A stretch of 64,000 bases of DNA from NCBI GenBank assembly GCA_905250125.1, contig CAJNOL010000693.1, positions 13,219-77,218 on the forward strand, in the 5' to 3' direction. Both the position numbers and the translations under genes were made by a program. Position 1 is the stretch's first letter. The number at the start of each line of letters is the position of its first letter. Under the pieces are notes generated by a model. It made no database searches. It was not told where the DNA came from and saw nothing but the letters and a program-made list of their open reading frames with translations. This stretch comes from Rotaria sordida (taxonomy: Eukaryota; Rotifera; Eurotatoria; Philodinida; Philodinidae). Shown piece by piece: positions 1 through 12,505 of this stretch.

Positions 1-61
1 AAAAAAGAAAATGAAAAAGCATAAAAATATGTTTTTTTTTTCTTTTACAAACAAAATTTAC

Positions 62-3000
62 CATTATTTTGACAGGGTAATGATGTACATGGATTAAGTA
101 TACTACAATTAGCTCCAGTATAATTAGGGAGACACATACATACATATGTACCATTAAGTTCTGGTAGACATACAGCATTTGGTGAACATACATTTAAACA
201 ACAATAATCAATGTTCTGACAAAATGGACCACTATAACAATTTGTACAATTACATTGAACTGTTCCATTTATACTTCCTGAACATGTACCATTATGTAAA
301 CATGGCGACGATAAACATGGAGCAAAAGTCTTTAAAAAGAAAATAAAGTAATTAATTTAAAGAAAAAGAATTCGTTTTTTTTTTTAAATTTTTCTTTCAT
401 ACTTCACATTGAGCTCCAGTATATCCTGGCGAACTACAATTACAAAAAGCCGATGATGTATTTGGATCAACAATACAAACACCATTATTAAGACAACTGC
501 GATTGGATTGTGCACATAAATCAAGAGCTAAATAAAAAAAAACAAAAGAAATAATATTTAGAAGAATAAAAGTAAAAGACTAACGTGTTTCACAAAGATC
601 TCCACCGAAACCAACTGGACAAAGACATGAAATAACACCCAATTGAGACATCGTACAACCTGCATTAGGTGCACAAGCAGCACAAACATCTAAAATATAG
701 AGAAAAAAAACAAAGGAAATTGTTTTGTTTTTTTCGATAGAAAAAAAAAACACTAAGAATTATGAAATATGATTATTTACTTGAATCATTACATAATTGC
801 CATTGAGGATTCAAATCACAATTTGCATTTTTACAACAATATGTCAAACGATTTCCACCAACTGGTATACATGTAGAATGAGTTCTATTAAGATATATGA
901 ACGGGAATACACAACCATCGATATCTAAAATATTACTTTATTAATATCTAATTTTTACATATATAGACTAGACTATAAATAGCACTACGATAGAAAAAAA
1001 GGATTGAAATATCTCTGCATTCGTTCAATCGAATGGGTAGATTTTTTTAGTTACTGATAGAAGTTTATGCAAAGTTTTTTTTGTCTTCTTTCATATGGAT
1101 AAGTTAAGTAAATACAACTATTAAGTGTTATTATTGATATCATGAAAATAATTCAACAAGAAAACTACACAATTAACGTCTCATAGATAATATTCAATTG
1201 TTCTGTGAGAGATGAATAAGAAAAAATCAAAACAAACTTTATGAACAATACTACAATTGTGGACAAAGTTCTTCGTCCCAGCTGATCTTGATTACTGTAT
1301 GTATGTATTGGAGGGCTGAAAATTTATGTACACGTACTTGACCAAGGATGTAGATCATTAGCATTGTGACCCATTATCATTTAATGACACAGAGTGTTAT
1401 CATGAGTGGCACCTAACTTTTGCTCTAAGCATTATCATCGAAAAAATACTGTGTACAAAATTTTGTGCTGTTTCTTACTAAAAATTTTCAGAGCTAGTCA
1501 ATTTAAAAGTCAATAATTACAAAATTTCGAACTTTGAAAGAGGATACATTGGTTTTTGCAAGCAAAATTGATTTTTTTGTGCTCAAAATAGCTACAATTA
1601 TACATTTTACTTATGACGTACTAATATTGAAAATTGATCTGTATGTATTAATATAGTATTATTCATAAAGTTTTTTTCTTTTTTCTTGATTTCTTCTTAT
1701 TATTTTCTTAGGTGACAATTGAAAATTATCTATGAAAAGACTGTTAATGATTCATCCTGTATTGTTTTTCTTACTTTTCGTTGGTTCAACAGTTATATTT
1801 ATGATATTTGGCCATGTTATATTTGGTACATTAGAACCATTGACTACAATTGTTATTATAATTGTATTATTTGGACCAGGCCTAAAGGAATATTTTTACA
1901 AATAACTAGAAAAAAAAAATAAATATTTAAGAAATTCATCTACCGAATATTATCAACATTAATTGTGCCATTCGTTGTATTTGGTAATAATTTAGTAATG
2001 TCAATAATTGTTATATTATTATACGTATTATTTCCAATTGGAATAACGATGGTAATGGTACTAGTAGCTAAATAATAAAAAAAAGAAAAAAGAAATCAAA
2101 CTTTTTCAATAAACTAATTATTCTAATAAGTAAAAAACTTACGATAGGCACACTGTACCCCCGTCCATCCATCAACACATTTACATTGAAATGTACCTAA
2201 TTCTTGATTAACTGTACACGTTCCATTGTGCATACATGGCCCTGATGCACACCAATCGACTATAGATTTAAAAAAAAAAGAAAAATTATCAATCTATTTA
2301 AAATTCTATAGTGTTTACTATTTCGACAATCGATAATACGACCAGTAAAAACTGGTGTTGCACTACACCAAGGAAAACCATATCCTGTTGTTATACATGT
2401 TGTATAATTAACACCATTATAAGCAAATGGAAAAACACATGTAGCATTAGCTAGATAAAGATATTTTTATATATATTTATAAAAATAATATTATATGACT
2501 AACTTTCTATTGCTACAAGACTTGTTTGATTAAAAGAAATAAGATATGGACCAACTGTCCAATTTCTATTAACAAGATCAATTAAAGGTAATTGAAGTTG
2601 TGGAACTGAATAATTTTTGCCTGATACAACTACTGTAACTTCACCAGTTGGACTAAAATAAAGGAAAAACAAAAACAAAAACATTTTCTTTTCATTTCTT
2701 TTCTTCAATTACGTGATAATAATATTAGTAGCAATAACAGATCCATTTGTAATATTAATAATCGTTTGATTAAGAATTGCTATTAATATTGGAAGACCTG
2801 GTGATGTTTCATTTGAATAATTAAGCAAAAAAAGTTTATAAGCAATAGCAACTAATAGAAACAAAAAAAAGATCATCAATATGAAAATTAAATAAATATA
2901 TTTACAATTTTCACAATAACGACCATAATATAGATCAGTACAATTACAAGAAAAATCTCGTAAATCAGGTCGATTAATACAAGTTGCATTATTTCGACAA

Positions 3001-6000
3001 AGTAATGAACCATTTCGACAAAAATCTATACAAAAAACAAACAAACAAACAAACCAATGTTTTTTATATATTCAAAAGAAAACGAAAATTTTATTTTTTT
3101 ATACCTAAATTTGCACAATCTCTGCCTAATGTTTGTGTAACTTCACAAAAACAATTCCAACCATCATCAGCAGCAACACAACGAATTGGAAAGTTAGCTG
3201 TACTATTACATGGATTTGTTATATTTAATATATCACATGCTGTATATTGTGCTGTTGGTAATCCACTAGCATCACATAATTTTCGATCGATTAATATATA
3301 ACTTTGTCCATAAGCACAATAAGCAAGTCCATTATTATCTACATGACATACAGCTAATGATTGACTATTATACATATAAGGTAAAGTACAATTCGGTGCC
3401 GCTAAAAATAAAAAAAAATAAAAATGAAGATTATAATCATTAGTTACTTACGATTCAGTGGTTGAATTGAATCGGGTTCTAAAAGACCATTATCGATATA
3501 TGTAGCATTAAATTCTGGTGGAAGATCTGTAAGTATTGGTGTAAGTATATCTGCAATCTCAGTTTGACTTATATTGCCCGGAAATGAAAGATCAGCAGAT
3601 ATTTGATAATAATTTCCAGTCGGATTTCGAAATCTAAACATTAAAATCTTTTTGAAATTTATTTCATCTAATAAAACTTACGTTGTATAGACTAATGGTA
3701 AAAAATCAAAACTTGAATTTGTTCTATTACGAACTAAATTTCGAAACATTCTCGATATATTTTGATATGTTTGTGTTGTTGGAGATTCTAAAGCATTTAA
3801 TGTTGTTGATGAAATATTTGGTACAAGATAAAGAGATTTTAATCGAAAATAAGCTAAAATTAATAATAATATATTTATTTATTTATTTCTATTTTTTTTT
3901 GTTTTGTTTTTGAAATTTTTTTTTTGAAATATTTTACCATGTGTACATAACATTCCTGTAAAACCATCTGTACAATTACATATAAATGATGGATATGAAC
4001 TACCAAATGCCCATCGACTTGTTGGAATACATGTACCATATACACATGGTCGTTGTGCACAATAATCAACTAAAAATATATTAATCTATAAAAAATTTTG
4101 ATATATAATCTTGATCTTACTTAGACAACTTCTCGGTTGACCAAGAATATTTCTACACCATGGTACTGTTCCTCCAAGATAATCACTTGTTGTTATACAT
4201 GTGTTATGTGATCGATTTTGATTATCAACAAAAGGAAATACACAATCAATTATATCTATAGAAAAATTATTAAAATAAGAAACTGTAAAAAAAAGAAAAA
4301 CAACATATTAAATCAATTTACTGTATTGACAAAAAGTTCCTCCATAACCAGGTGGGCACATACAACGATAATAACCCGTTGATAACATCATACAAGTTCC
4401 ATTATTTAAACAATTAACATCACTACATCTGATAACTATTAAGATAAAGAAGAAGAAAAAATTTTCTTTTTTTTTTATTAATTTTAATTCTACATACGTT
4501 GATCACAATTTTCACCCGTTATACCATTTGGACATTGACAATAACTTAAATTACGACTTGTTACAACACATCTACCATCACCACAAAACATATTATTACA
4601 TAAATTAAGATTAATTGGTTCTAAAAATAAAATTTATTTTCTTAAAAAAATGATATTTTTTATTGTTTTTTGTTTTTAAACCTGAACATGCTGTAAACTG
4701 TCCATCACGATCAAAATTATCCGTTAATGAACAAATAGGTACATTAAATGGATTTGTAATACAACCTGTAACATTTCGTCCTCCATATATATACCATGGT
4801 GCACATTCACGAGCTAAAATAATCATTGAAATTCTTTAGAATATTTCATAAAAATTTTTTACTTGTATTCACTGGAACAATCGATATTCCTGGAAGATTA
4901 TTTAATGCTGATTGTGTTGAATTATTAAGAAAATTCAAATAATTTGTGTTTACATTAATAATAGCACTTGTTGTTCCATCAGGATTTTCACTATGAACAC
5001 AAAATAAATAAATAATTCTATGGAAAATTTCCTAAATAAATATTTACATTAGAGAAATAATATCTGGTCTAACACCACCATTTGTTATATTTATAAATGC
5101 TACATTTAATGTTTGATTAATTAATGTTTGTAATTGTTGTGATGCATTACTACTTAGATTTCGATAATCAGGTATATAAGTGACATTAAGTGCCATTTGA
5201 AACGATTGATATTCTATATATATATTAAAAAAGTTAATTTCAAGAAAAACAAAACAAAACACAAATATTTTCTTACGTAATTCACAAAAATAACCACTAT
5301 ATCCTGTAGCACAATTTATACAACGAAATGATCCACTAACTGTATCTTGACAAGCTCCACGATTACCACATGGATTATTTTGACATTGAGGAGCTAAATA
5401 TTAATCAAACTTTTGATATGAATATTTTCATGTTAAAATAATTTATTCAAACCTCCACAACCAGCAAGTGAAATAGGAAATAATCCGTTAATTCCAGAAT
5501 TTCTTACAACACATAAAGATTGACCACTAATAACAGCACATGATGGATATGCTACATCCATATATGTAAATGGAAATACACATCCAGTATTGCCTGATAC
5601 TAAAATAAGAAAATATTCAATGAAAAAAATAATTTTTAAATCTAAATAACATACTAATTTCACATAATGTACCAACTGTATTATTTGAGGTACAAATACA
5701 AACATTGTCTCTGCATGTAGCTCCATTAGCACAAGTAATCGCTCGAGAATTTGTTATTGGATTACAACCATATACTTTAAATTATGACAAAAACAAAAGT
5801 CAAATATATCATTAAATTTGAAACAATAAAATAAAACAAAACTTACATTGATCACATCGACTACCAGTAAAATATTCTGGACAATTACATGTAGCTAGAC
5901 CGTTAACAGTTATACATGTGCCTCCATTGAGACATATATTTGGAAAACAAGGATCTTTTGAAACATATTCAAAAACTTAAATGAAAAACCAAAATTAATC

Positions 6001-7414
6001 ATTAATTTGTTTTTTAACAAAAAAAAGAATTAAAACTAACTATCTCGTGAACAATCAAGGCTGTTAAGTGTTGTATTTCTATCAATAACACGAGATCTTG
6101 AACATACAAAATTCGGAGCAAGTGGTACACAAAAATTATAATCAACTAAAGCAAGTGTAAATGGAAATACACAAGCTAAAAAAGAAAAAGAAATAAACCA
6201 TAAAATCATTCTTAAAGACTTAAATTTCTTTCTTTTTTTTATTTACAAGTATAAGGTGTTGAATCTTGTGTCACTGGCTCTGTTATAGATGCTGGATCAA
6301 TTGATAATTGATAGCCTAATGGAGTTGTATTATTCCGAGCTAATGCTGTTACAAGTGCTGATAGAATAACAGATGTGTATGATACACCTGTTGGTGTTAC
6401 AGCCATACTAACTGAAATATATGTACCAGATGGACTTGGACTTAAAAAAAATATTTTGATGATTTTTTTATTATGAGAATAAGATAAACTTACGCCACAA
6501 AATTAATTGAATACATTCTGTTGGATGGAAGTGTATTAAATGCATTATTTAACCAAGCAAATAGATCAGTAGATAAACGCGTATAAGATGGAGAATTAAG
6601 TGTATTAAAATAAAAATCACTATTAAATGGTAGAGTACTTTCAAACATTAAATGAAAATATTCTATGAGAAAAAAACAAATAAAAAATACATAGACAACA
6701 ACTTTTTACTTACGAAGATTACAAAATACACCATTCCATGGCGCAACACATTGACAATATGAATATTGGTCATCATAACTACAACTACCACCGTTAAGGC
6801 ATGGTGATGAGGTACAAAAAGCTTGAAAAATTATTAAAAAAGAAAAAGAAGTTTTTAATAAATAAATAATTGAAATGAAATAATTTACTTCTATCTACGT
6901 CTCGATATCGATCTGGTCCTTGTGTTTGTTTAATTTCTATAGGTGTACTTTGAATATATCGTAAAGAATCGTTATCATTTGTTGTACTATTATCAAAAAT
7001 AGTCGCTACAAAAATAACAATGCTACTAAATGAAGGAGGAGCCATCCAATAAAATGTAAATTCTGATCGACTTGGATTTTCAAGTGATGATTTTTGATTA
7101 GTTACTGCTTGTTCTGAAAATACAGAACACTCTATTACTTCACCATCAGCTGAAGTAATTGGTTGCCATGAACCAATTAATGCTGAATAATCACTTGCAC
7201 CCATAAGAAACCATGATGTACTACTAACAGGTTGTTGAACTATTAATGATACTTTTATTATATTCGATGATTGAAATCTTTCGGTTAGAATTGAATAATT
7301 ATCATCACTATTTGTATTCAATGGTGTTAAATTTAATTTCGAACATTGAGATGCTTCCGAAACATGTAAGAATATGTGAACTAGAACGATTAACATCGAG
7401 AATAAAGACATCAT
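62..7414 (-). CDS. Secreted Reeler/SEA/FN2-like/EGF multidomain protein, 30 exons in window, 3' end off the left edge
   Basis: A large extracellular protein of at least 1,585 residues. Exons: 7414-6889, 6821-6714, 6662-6494, 6440-6247, 6175-6041, 5975-5847, 5774-5655, 5599-5453, 5393-5277, 5213-5048, 4990-4863, 4813-4682, 4620-4498, 4435-4322, 4255-4121, 4069-3938, 3853-3682, 3633-3452, 3401-3105, 3025-2906, 2851-2713, 2652-2504, 2450-2319, 2259-2143, 2067-1944, 1881-1775, 924-781, 689-585, 527-403, 329-62. Phases close throughout. The chosen start (MMSLFSML..) gives a signal peptide; an upstream in-frame ATG at 7492 would bury it. Exon 1 holds a Reeler-like domain (WQPITSADGEVIEC, FTFYWMAPP). 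The rest repeats a module of SEA-like pair of exons, then FN2-like exon (C-V-F-P-F), then one to three six-Cys EGF exons. Many N-x-S/T sites suggest heavy glycosylation. No transmembrane segment lies inside the window. The last exon ends at a donor (GTAAAT), so the gene continues. Role unknown; adhesion or matrix function is inferred from the domains. Confidence 0.87.
925..1774 (-). other. Long (850 bp) intron of the Reeler/EGF gene
   Basis: All other introns of this gene are about 45-75 bp. This one is 850 bp and separates exon 26 (donor GTAAGA after position 1775) from exon 27 (acceptor before 924). The phase joins correctly across it (A + AT), so it is read as an intron and not as the gap between two genes. 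It is AT-rich, has no coding exon I can fit, and has the texture of an old inserted repeat, but I found no clear terminal repeats. Confidence 0.6.
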
Positions 7415-8200
7415 TTGATTGACAACAATCAAATGAGTTGATCGATTTTTATTCCGAATGAAGATCAATGTGTCGAAGTCAAGTGTATACAAGCAAAAAG
7501 AAAAAGTAATCGTGAAAAATGATTATTATATAATGAAAAGAAAAAAACTTCGGCAAAAAAGCATAGTGTAGGTGGATACTGTTTTTATTATTGTTTTAGA
7601 CTTCGCATTATAGATTCTAATATAATAATAATGAGGTATAAATGAAAATACTGAAAGCAAAGAACCTTTTTAATTATACATCAAATATGTTCGCACTATT
7701 TATAATGATCAAAATAATTTCTTCACGTTCTGTTGCCAATATCATTACAATCAGCAAAATTAGAAGTTATGAATACGGTAGATTTTCACATTATATAGCA
7801 TACCTGTGTATATTCTTTTACGTCGCAAATCTTTTTCAATACTGTATAAAATATATACTTATGTTTATATCATCAAATGGATCTTTTATTTCTCATATCA
7901 AAAAGACGGTTGAAAATAAAATATATACATAGAAAGAGAGAGAGCGATTGTAGAAACTACCAATATTTTTCATAATAACAGCACGATTGTTGTATTGTTT
8001 GAACATCCATAAATCTAATTTAGGTTTATTTATAAGTTAAATAATTTTTTATAATTTATTTTGAAAAGTTAAAACTTTTTAAAAATATTGAATCATTCTA
8101 AATTTATAAATAATAATTCAACGTTTGAAACGTCATTTTAATAATCTAATTTTGCTATTCATAAATAATGTATATATATATATATATATATAAAACAAAA
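7415..8200. other. Intergenic, upstream of the Reeler gene and downstream of the DUF2985 gene
   Basis: AT-rich spacer with a short (TA)n run near 8169-8192. A 96-codon open frame at 7642-7932 has no recognisable protein character. Nothing else seen. Confidence 0.5.
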
Positions 8201-8836
8201 TCAAATCTGTAAAATATTAGTACGGTCATGTTCAATTTTTGTTTTTCTTTTCGTGTGTCTTCCTAATATAAATTTGATTAAACCTGCAAATGCTCCTGAA
8301 CAACATCCAAGTCCAACAAACAACCCTACTAACCATGCAGGTCTTGTATTCATATCCATTGACCACATACATACAGCCATACCAATTTGAAATAAAGAAT
8401 TTGCTATAAAAGTCCAAACAACGATTCCAATCCAATAAATATTAGTTGTATATGAATGACGTCGACGAAGGTTTTGTTGATGTTTTTTACTATAAAGTTG
8501 ATAGAGATCACGTACTCGCCAAGGAATAAGACCAAGACCCGTTACACAAAAGAGTCCATTAAGAATTTGTGAATCAATTTCAATCCAAATTTTGCGTGTA
8601 TATTCATCAGACATTGTCTTGTTTGCTGCACCTACTAATATGAGAAATAACATTCCACCCCATGCAATAATATTAAGTGAATATATTATAATTAAAATTA
8701 TTTTTGTATATTTAAAACATGCAGAATTAATACATGATTGATAACAATTTTGATTTACAGTTGATTGAGATACTGACCCTGGATCTGAATCACTCGGTGT
8801 CGTAACATTATCATGTACTATGAGATCGGTACACAT
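8201..8836 (-). CDS. DUF2985-type four-helix membrane protein, intron-less
   Basis: A 211-residue protein in one exon. Hydrophobic segments lie at about 43-68, 91-106, 132-156 and 166-190. The central block WIEIDSQILNGLFCVTG followed by LGLIPWRVRDLY is the hallmark I recall for DUF2985 (PF11204), a family of unknown function known mainly from fungi, where it often precedes a PLAC8 domain. No PLAC8 Cys-rich region follows here. The N-terminal 40 residues are polar, with C31, C35 and C40 just before the first helix; the C-terminus is basic (HTKRKTK). A splice-acceptor-like TTCTTTTTAG ends one base before the ATG. The absence of introns in an intron-dense neighbourhood, together with the mostly fungal family, suggests horizontal acquisition (inference). 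Biochemical role unknown. Confidence 0.8.
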   Translation of the reverse strand: MCTDLIVHDNVTTPSDSDPGSVSQSTVNQNCYQSCINSACFKYTKIILIIIYSLNIIAWGGMLFLILVGAANKTMSDEYTRKIWIEIDSQILNGLFCVTGLGLIPWRVRDLYQLYSKKHQQNLRRRHSYTTNIYWIGIVVWTFIANSLFQIGMAVCMWSMDMNTRPAWLVGLFVGLGCCSGAFAGLIKFILGRHTKRKTKIEHDRTNILQI

Positions 8837-8837
8837 T

Positions 8838-8849
8838 CTAAAAAGAATT
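8838..8849 (-). other. Splice-acceptor-like site just before the DUF2985 start
   Basis: Read on the minus strand, a T-rich tract ends in AG one base before the ATG at 8836. It fits either a 5'-UTR intron or a spliced-leader acceptor. The sequence alone cannot tell these apart. Confidence 0.45.
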
Positions 8850-10930
8850 CATTTTATGCATGATCTAATATAAATATATAAATAACATAATGAGTTTATT
8901 TTTTCTTTTACAATCATTGCCTGTGTTTTTACAAATGAGAATCTTTACAAACGAGAACAAGAGAAAGTGTGAGTCAACAAGAAGAGTGTTTTTTTTTCAG
9001 TATTCCCGTTATTGCTTGTTAAGAATTTTTTTTTTCTTCTTCCTTTCTATTTAATGCACTATATCATGCACACATGCCATTGACGACAATGTCATTCAAT
9101 TGAATACTTCAAAGTACCTGTGCACACATTACAATATAACTAACGTAGAAGTTTTGAATGAGTAAGAAAGATGTGAACATACAATCTAAATTATACATGA
9201 TACGTTTGAATAAATTAAGTCGTATGAGGAAAAGAGAACTACGTGGTAAATTTTTATATTGAAAACGAATATTCTCATTGTATTCAAAAATCTTATTTTA
9301 AAATATTTCTACTGAAGATAAATATTGTTTTAGCGATTATCTTATGATCTAAGTGAAGCTGTCTTAGATTATTAGTAAGTGATACATTTTTACAAAATTT
9401 TATGTTTCTATACTCGCCCTTTTTTAAATAAGATATGAGTATCAATTAATATTTGATTTCATATCATATTGACATATAACAAATTAAATTAAAATAGATA
9501 GATCTTAAGAATCTTAGTATTCTCATATTAACTATTCTGTCCATATTAAAATTCATGTCTAATTACATTTGATAAAAGAAAATTTTAGCAAATCTTATAA
9601 AATAGAGAGAATAAATTAAATGTTCAGTATTATAAACAAATTACCAGTATAAAATTTAATATTTGGTAACTATTATATTTGCTTAGTAAATTAATAATTT
9701 GTTTAATATTAAAATCAAATTATCAGTAACTAATTCAGTTTGCTTATTAAATGAATACTACTTTTATCAATAATTGAATTATTTTTATTTTTTGATAGAA
9801 GAATAGAAGAATGGTTCCATGCCAATTAGATTGATATTGTAAATTTTGTGAAGGTAAGGTCAGTTTATTCAATGGCAATAACCACCAAAGATAGAAGAAG
9901 AGAACAACAAAAACAAGAGAATATGTGTAATAATATCAAGAAATATATCACAGCACGAAAATATACCAAAAAACGAAAAGAAATAATTAATATATAATAT
10001 ACGAGAACGTAGCAGAAAAAACCAATAATGGATGTGCTTTAGTTAAATGGAGAAACAGATAATATGTGATGTATTCACATTTTTTGGACAAAATCTTAAT
10101 AGACATCCTTAGTCAATAGATTTAGTATAATATACAGCCGAAAATAAATGTTTAGTAAATATATAACGAGCCAATAAGAATAAAATACAATTATTTTAAA
10201 TTTTATTTTATTCTTATTTGCTCGCTCTATATTTACTACACATTTACCTTAGACTGTATACGTATATATATATATATATTATACTAAATTCTATTGACTA
10301 AAGATGTTAACATAGTTGACCAAATAAACTCTTTAAACCGTAGATAATCATTCTTCTATTTTGCTTGCATCAATAACCGATTGAATATTTAACAGTAAGT
10401 CATGATGTTATATGAATGATAAAAATTTTCGAAAAAATTTATGTGTAAACATGTCATCAATATGACTATTAGGTTAAATTTCTGCAAATCATTACCTGCT
10501 GATAATAGATGTTAAAATTAGTGAAATAATACGCCGTGATAGACCAACAAAATCTAAGAAAGCATTACTGATACAATAAACTCTTTGTTTAATTATTTTC
10601 TTGTCAATTATACTATTTTTACTAATATAAATTAATAAAAAAAAAACTGAATAAAAATTAATTAAATACATAATCTTGTCAAATTAATTATTGAGTCTTT
10701 TTGAATTAATTACTGAGCATTTCAAATTATTATTTACTATGCTCAAATTAAGTTTTTTATTGAGTAAAAACTACTGAACGTAAAATAAAACTTATACTAA
10801 GCCATAAAATACAAATCAAAATTAAATACGTAAAATGATTCACTACTGCTTGTTTATTAGACTAGTAGTTTTAGAAACTTGTAAAATAAATTCAATATAG
10901 TTTATAAATTCCATTAATGTAAATTATAAT
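8850..10930. other. Intergenic spacer, about 2.1 kb
   Basis: Very AT-rich, with no coding exon that I can fit on either strand. It contains the foldback element listed at 10102-10308 and a (TA)n run at about 10263-10280 inside that element. Confidence 0.5.
10102..10308. repeat. MITE-like foldback element, about 207 bp
   Basis: The left arm (GACATCCTTAGTCAATAG.. then TTTAGTATAATATA.. then TAGTAAATATA.. then AATAAGAATAAAAT) is matched in reverse complement by the right arm, ending CTATTGACTAAAGATGTT. The centre lies near 10205 and the arms are about 100 bp with minor gaps. There is no coding capacity, consistent with a non-autonomous element. Confidence 0.75.
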
Positions 10931-12505
10931 TTAATCTGCAGACGGTTGTTGTGAATCTCGACCAATAAAAGTTGTTGGTGTTTTGGCTAACGGTAACTTT
11001 TTAGCTAGATCTAATGTAGGTCGTTTTTTGCGATCGTATGGTTCAAGTTTAATTGTTTTTCCATTTCCTTCAAGTGATTTTTTTATTGCAATAACTACTC
11101 GTACATCAAGTAAACCTTCTTCACCATCAGATTCTGGATCACAATTATTTAAAATACATTCAGATAAATATTCTGTTTCACCACCAAAATGATCTGTTTC
11201 TGGAAAACTTTTTGAATCTTCTTTGCCATTAATTTTTATTTTATAAGCAATGTTTATACCATTATTAGCCCATGTATAAGCAGGATTTACGTCGATATCA
11301 CCTAAAGAAACAATAAAAATTTTGTTTGATTATTTTTTTTTATTTCTTAAACTAAATAATTTTAACACGAAAATTATATTCCTAATTAAAGTTTTTCTAC
11401 AAACAAATATTACAAAGAATAATAATTTAAGAAAATAAATTAATCTATATTAAAATGTTATACCTTTGGTACCAACAATTTTGTAACTTTCACCAGCGGC
11501 TCCGGCATAACCAGCAACAAATTGAGCCATACGATCACCAGGAAATCGAAGTGTTACACTAATTGTATCATGTTCCATTTGCAAAAATTCATGTCCTGGA
11601 GTTTTGAATCCAATAGCAGTTACTTCAATAGGTTCTAAACCAAAAATATTTCGAACAGCATTAATTGGATATACACCCATGTCTGGAATAGGACCAGCAT
11701 CAAAACCTAAATATCAAAACAAACAATATAGATATGATCTACATTTAATTGTGTTTCTATTGAAAAACATTTATTCTAATTGTCAGCTGTTCGATAAAAT
11801 GTTCTTATGTTTACCTTGTTTAGCACGATGATTTTCAGGTTTCAAATTGTGAGTAAAAACTGATGAAAATATACGAGGATCACCAATATCTCCTTTTCGA
11901 ACACGTTCAATAATATCAAGTGTTCCTGGTTCATGATGAAGACGATAAGCAATCATTAATTTAGCACCACTTTTTTTTTGAGCAGCTAATATAGCTTCAC
12001 AATCTTCTTCTGTAACTTCCATTGGTTTTTCAAGTAATACATGATAACCTAAAACAAATAATTAATTCGATAAATAAAAATGATATTCAAAAAAAAAGAA
12101 AGCTTTATAGGAACCTTTTTCAAGAGCTGGAACAGCAAATCGTCGATGTTGATTGTTTGGTGTAGCAATATAAAACGCATCACATTGACAATCTTCAAGT
12201 ACTTGCGGAAATTGATCATATGTATATGATTTCAAATTATATTGTTTGCCTAGTTTTTCACGTTTTTCTGCATCATCACTAACCAATACAGTTAATACTA
12301 GAATGAACAAAATAAAAATTCAAGTTTTATCGTTTCATACAGATCAAACATGAAGATATATATTACCTGAATTAGATGTTTGTCCAACACCTGGCATAAA
12401 TGAACTTTGACTGATCCATCCAGCACCTACAACACCATACCGAACTTTAGGTCCAGAAGGTTTTCGACCAAGAAGTGTGTTAATAGTGTCTTTTACAGTA
12501 TCCAT
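10931..12505 (-). CDS. Gfo/Idh/MocA-family NAD(P)-dependent oxidoreductase
   Basis: Five exons (12505-12367, 12297-12115, 12048-11815, 11706-11464, 11301-10931) encode 389 residues in frame. An N-terminal Rossmann fold is shown by GVVGAGWI (residues 24-31), and the family's EKP motif lies at 114-116 (HVLLEKPMEVTEEDC). It is followed by the C-terminal substrate-binding domain, including MIAYRLHHEP and DMGVYPINAVR. Members oxidise or reduce sugars or cyclitols with NAD(P); the substrate here is unknown. By memory of the family, the sequence is closer to bacterial glucose-fructose-oxidoreductase-like proteins than to animal dihydrodiol dehydrogenases, so it may be an old horizontal acquisition that later gained introns (inference). 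Exon 2 uses a weak donor (GTTCCT). No signal peptide is seen, so it is probably cytosolic. A decayed paralogue lies at 19431-19676. Confidence 0.88.

Noticed and set aside
1752-1754. TGA as the end of the Reeler/EGF gene
   Set aside because: The GTAAGA donor at 1774-1769 precedes it, and exon 27 at 924 joins in phase and continues the FN2-like/EGF pattern. Kept as a minor alternative in the findings.
1719-1922. Plus-strand open frames over 1719-2070 with hydrophobic translations
   Set aside because: They are antisense to exons 25 and 26 of the Reeler/EGF gene, whose phases join exactly. Hydrophobicity is the usual by-product of reading Asn/Ile-rich codons backwards.
7642-7932. 96-residue plus-strand open frame
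   Set aside because: Low-complexity Ile/Phe/Tyr-rich translation in AT-rich spacer, with no motif, splice context or homology that I recognise.
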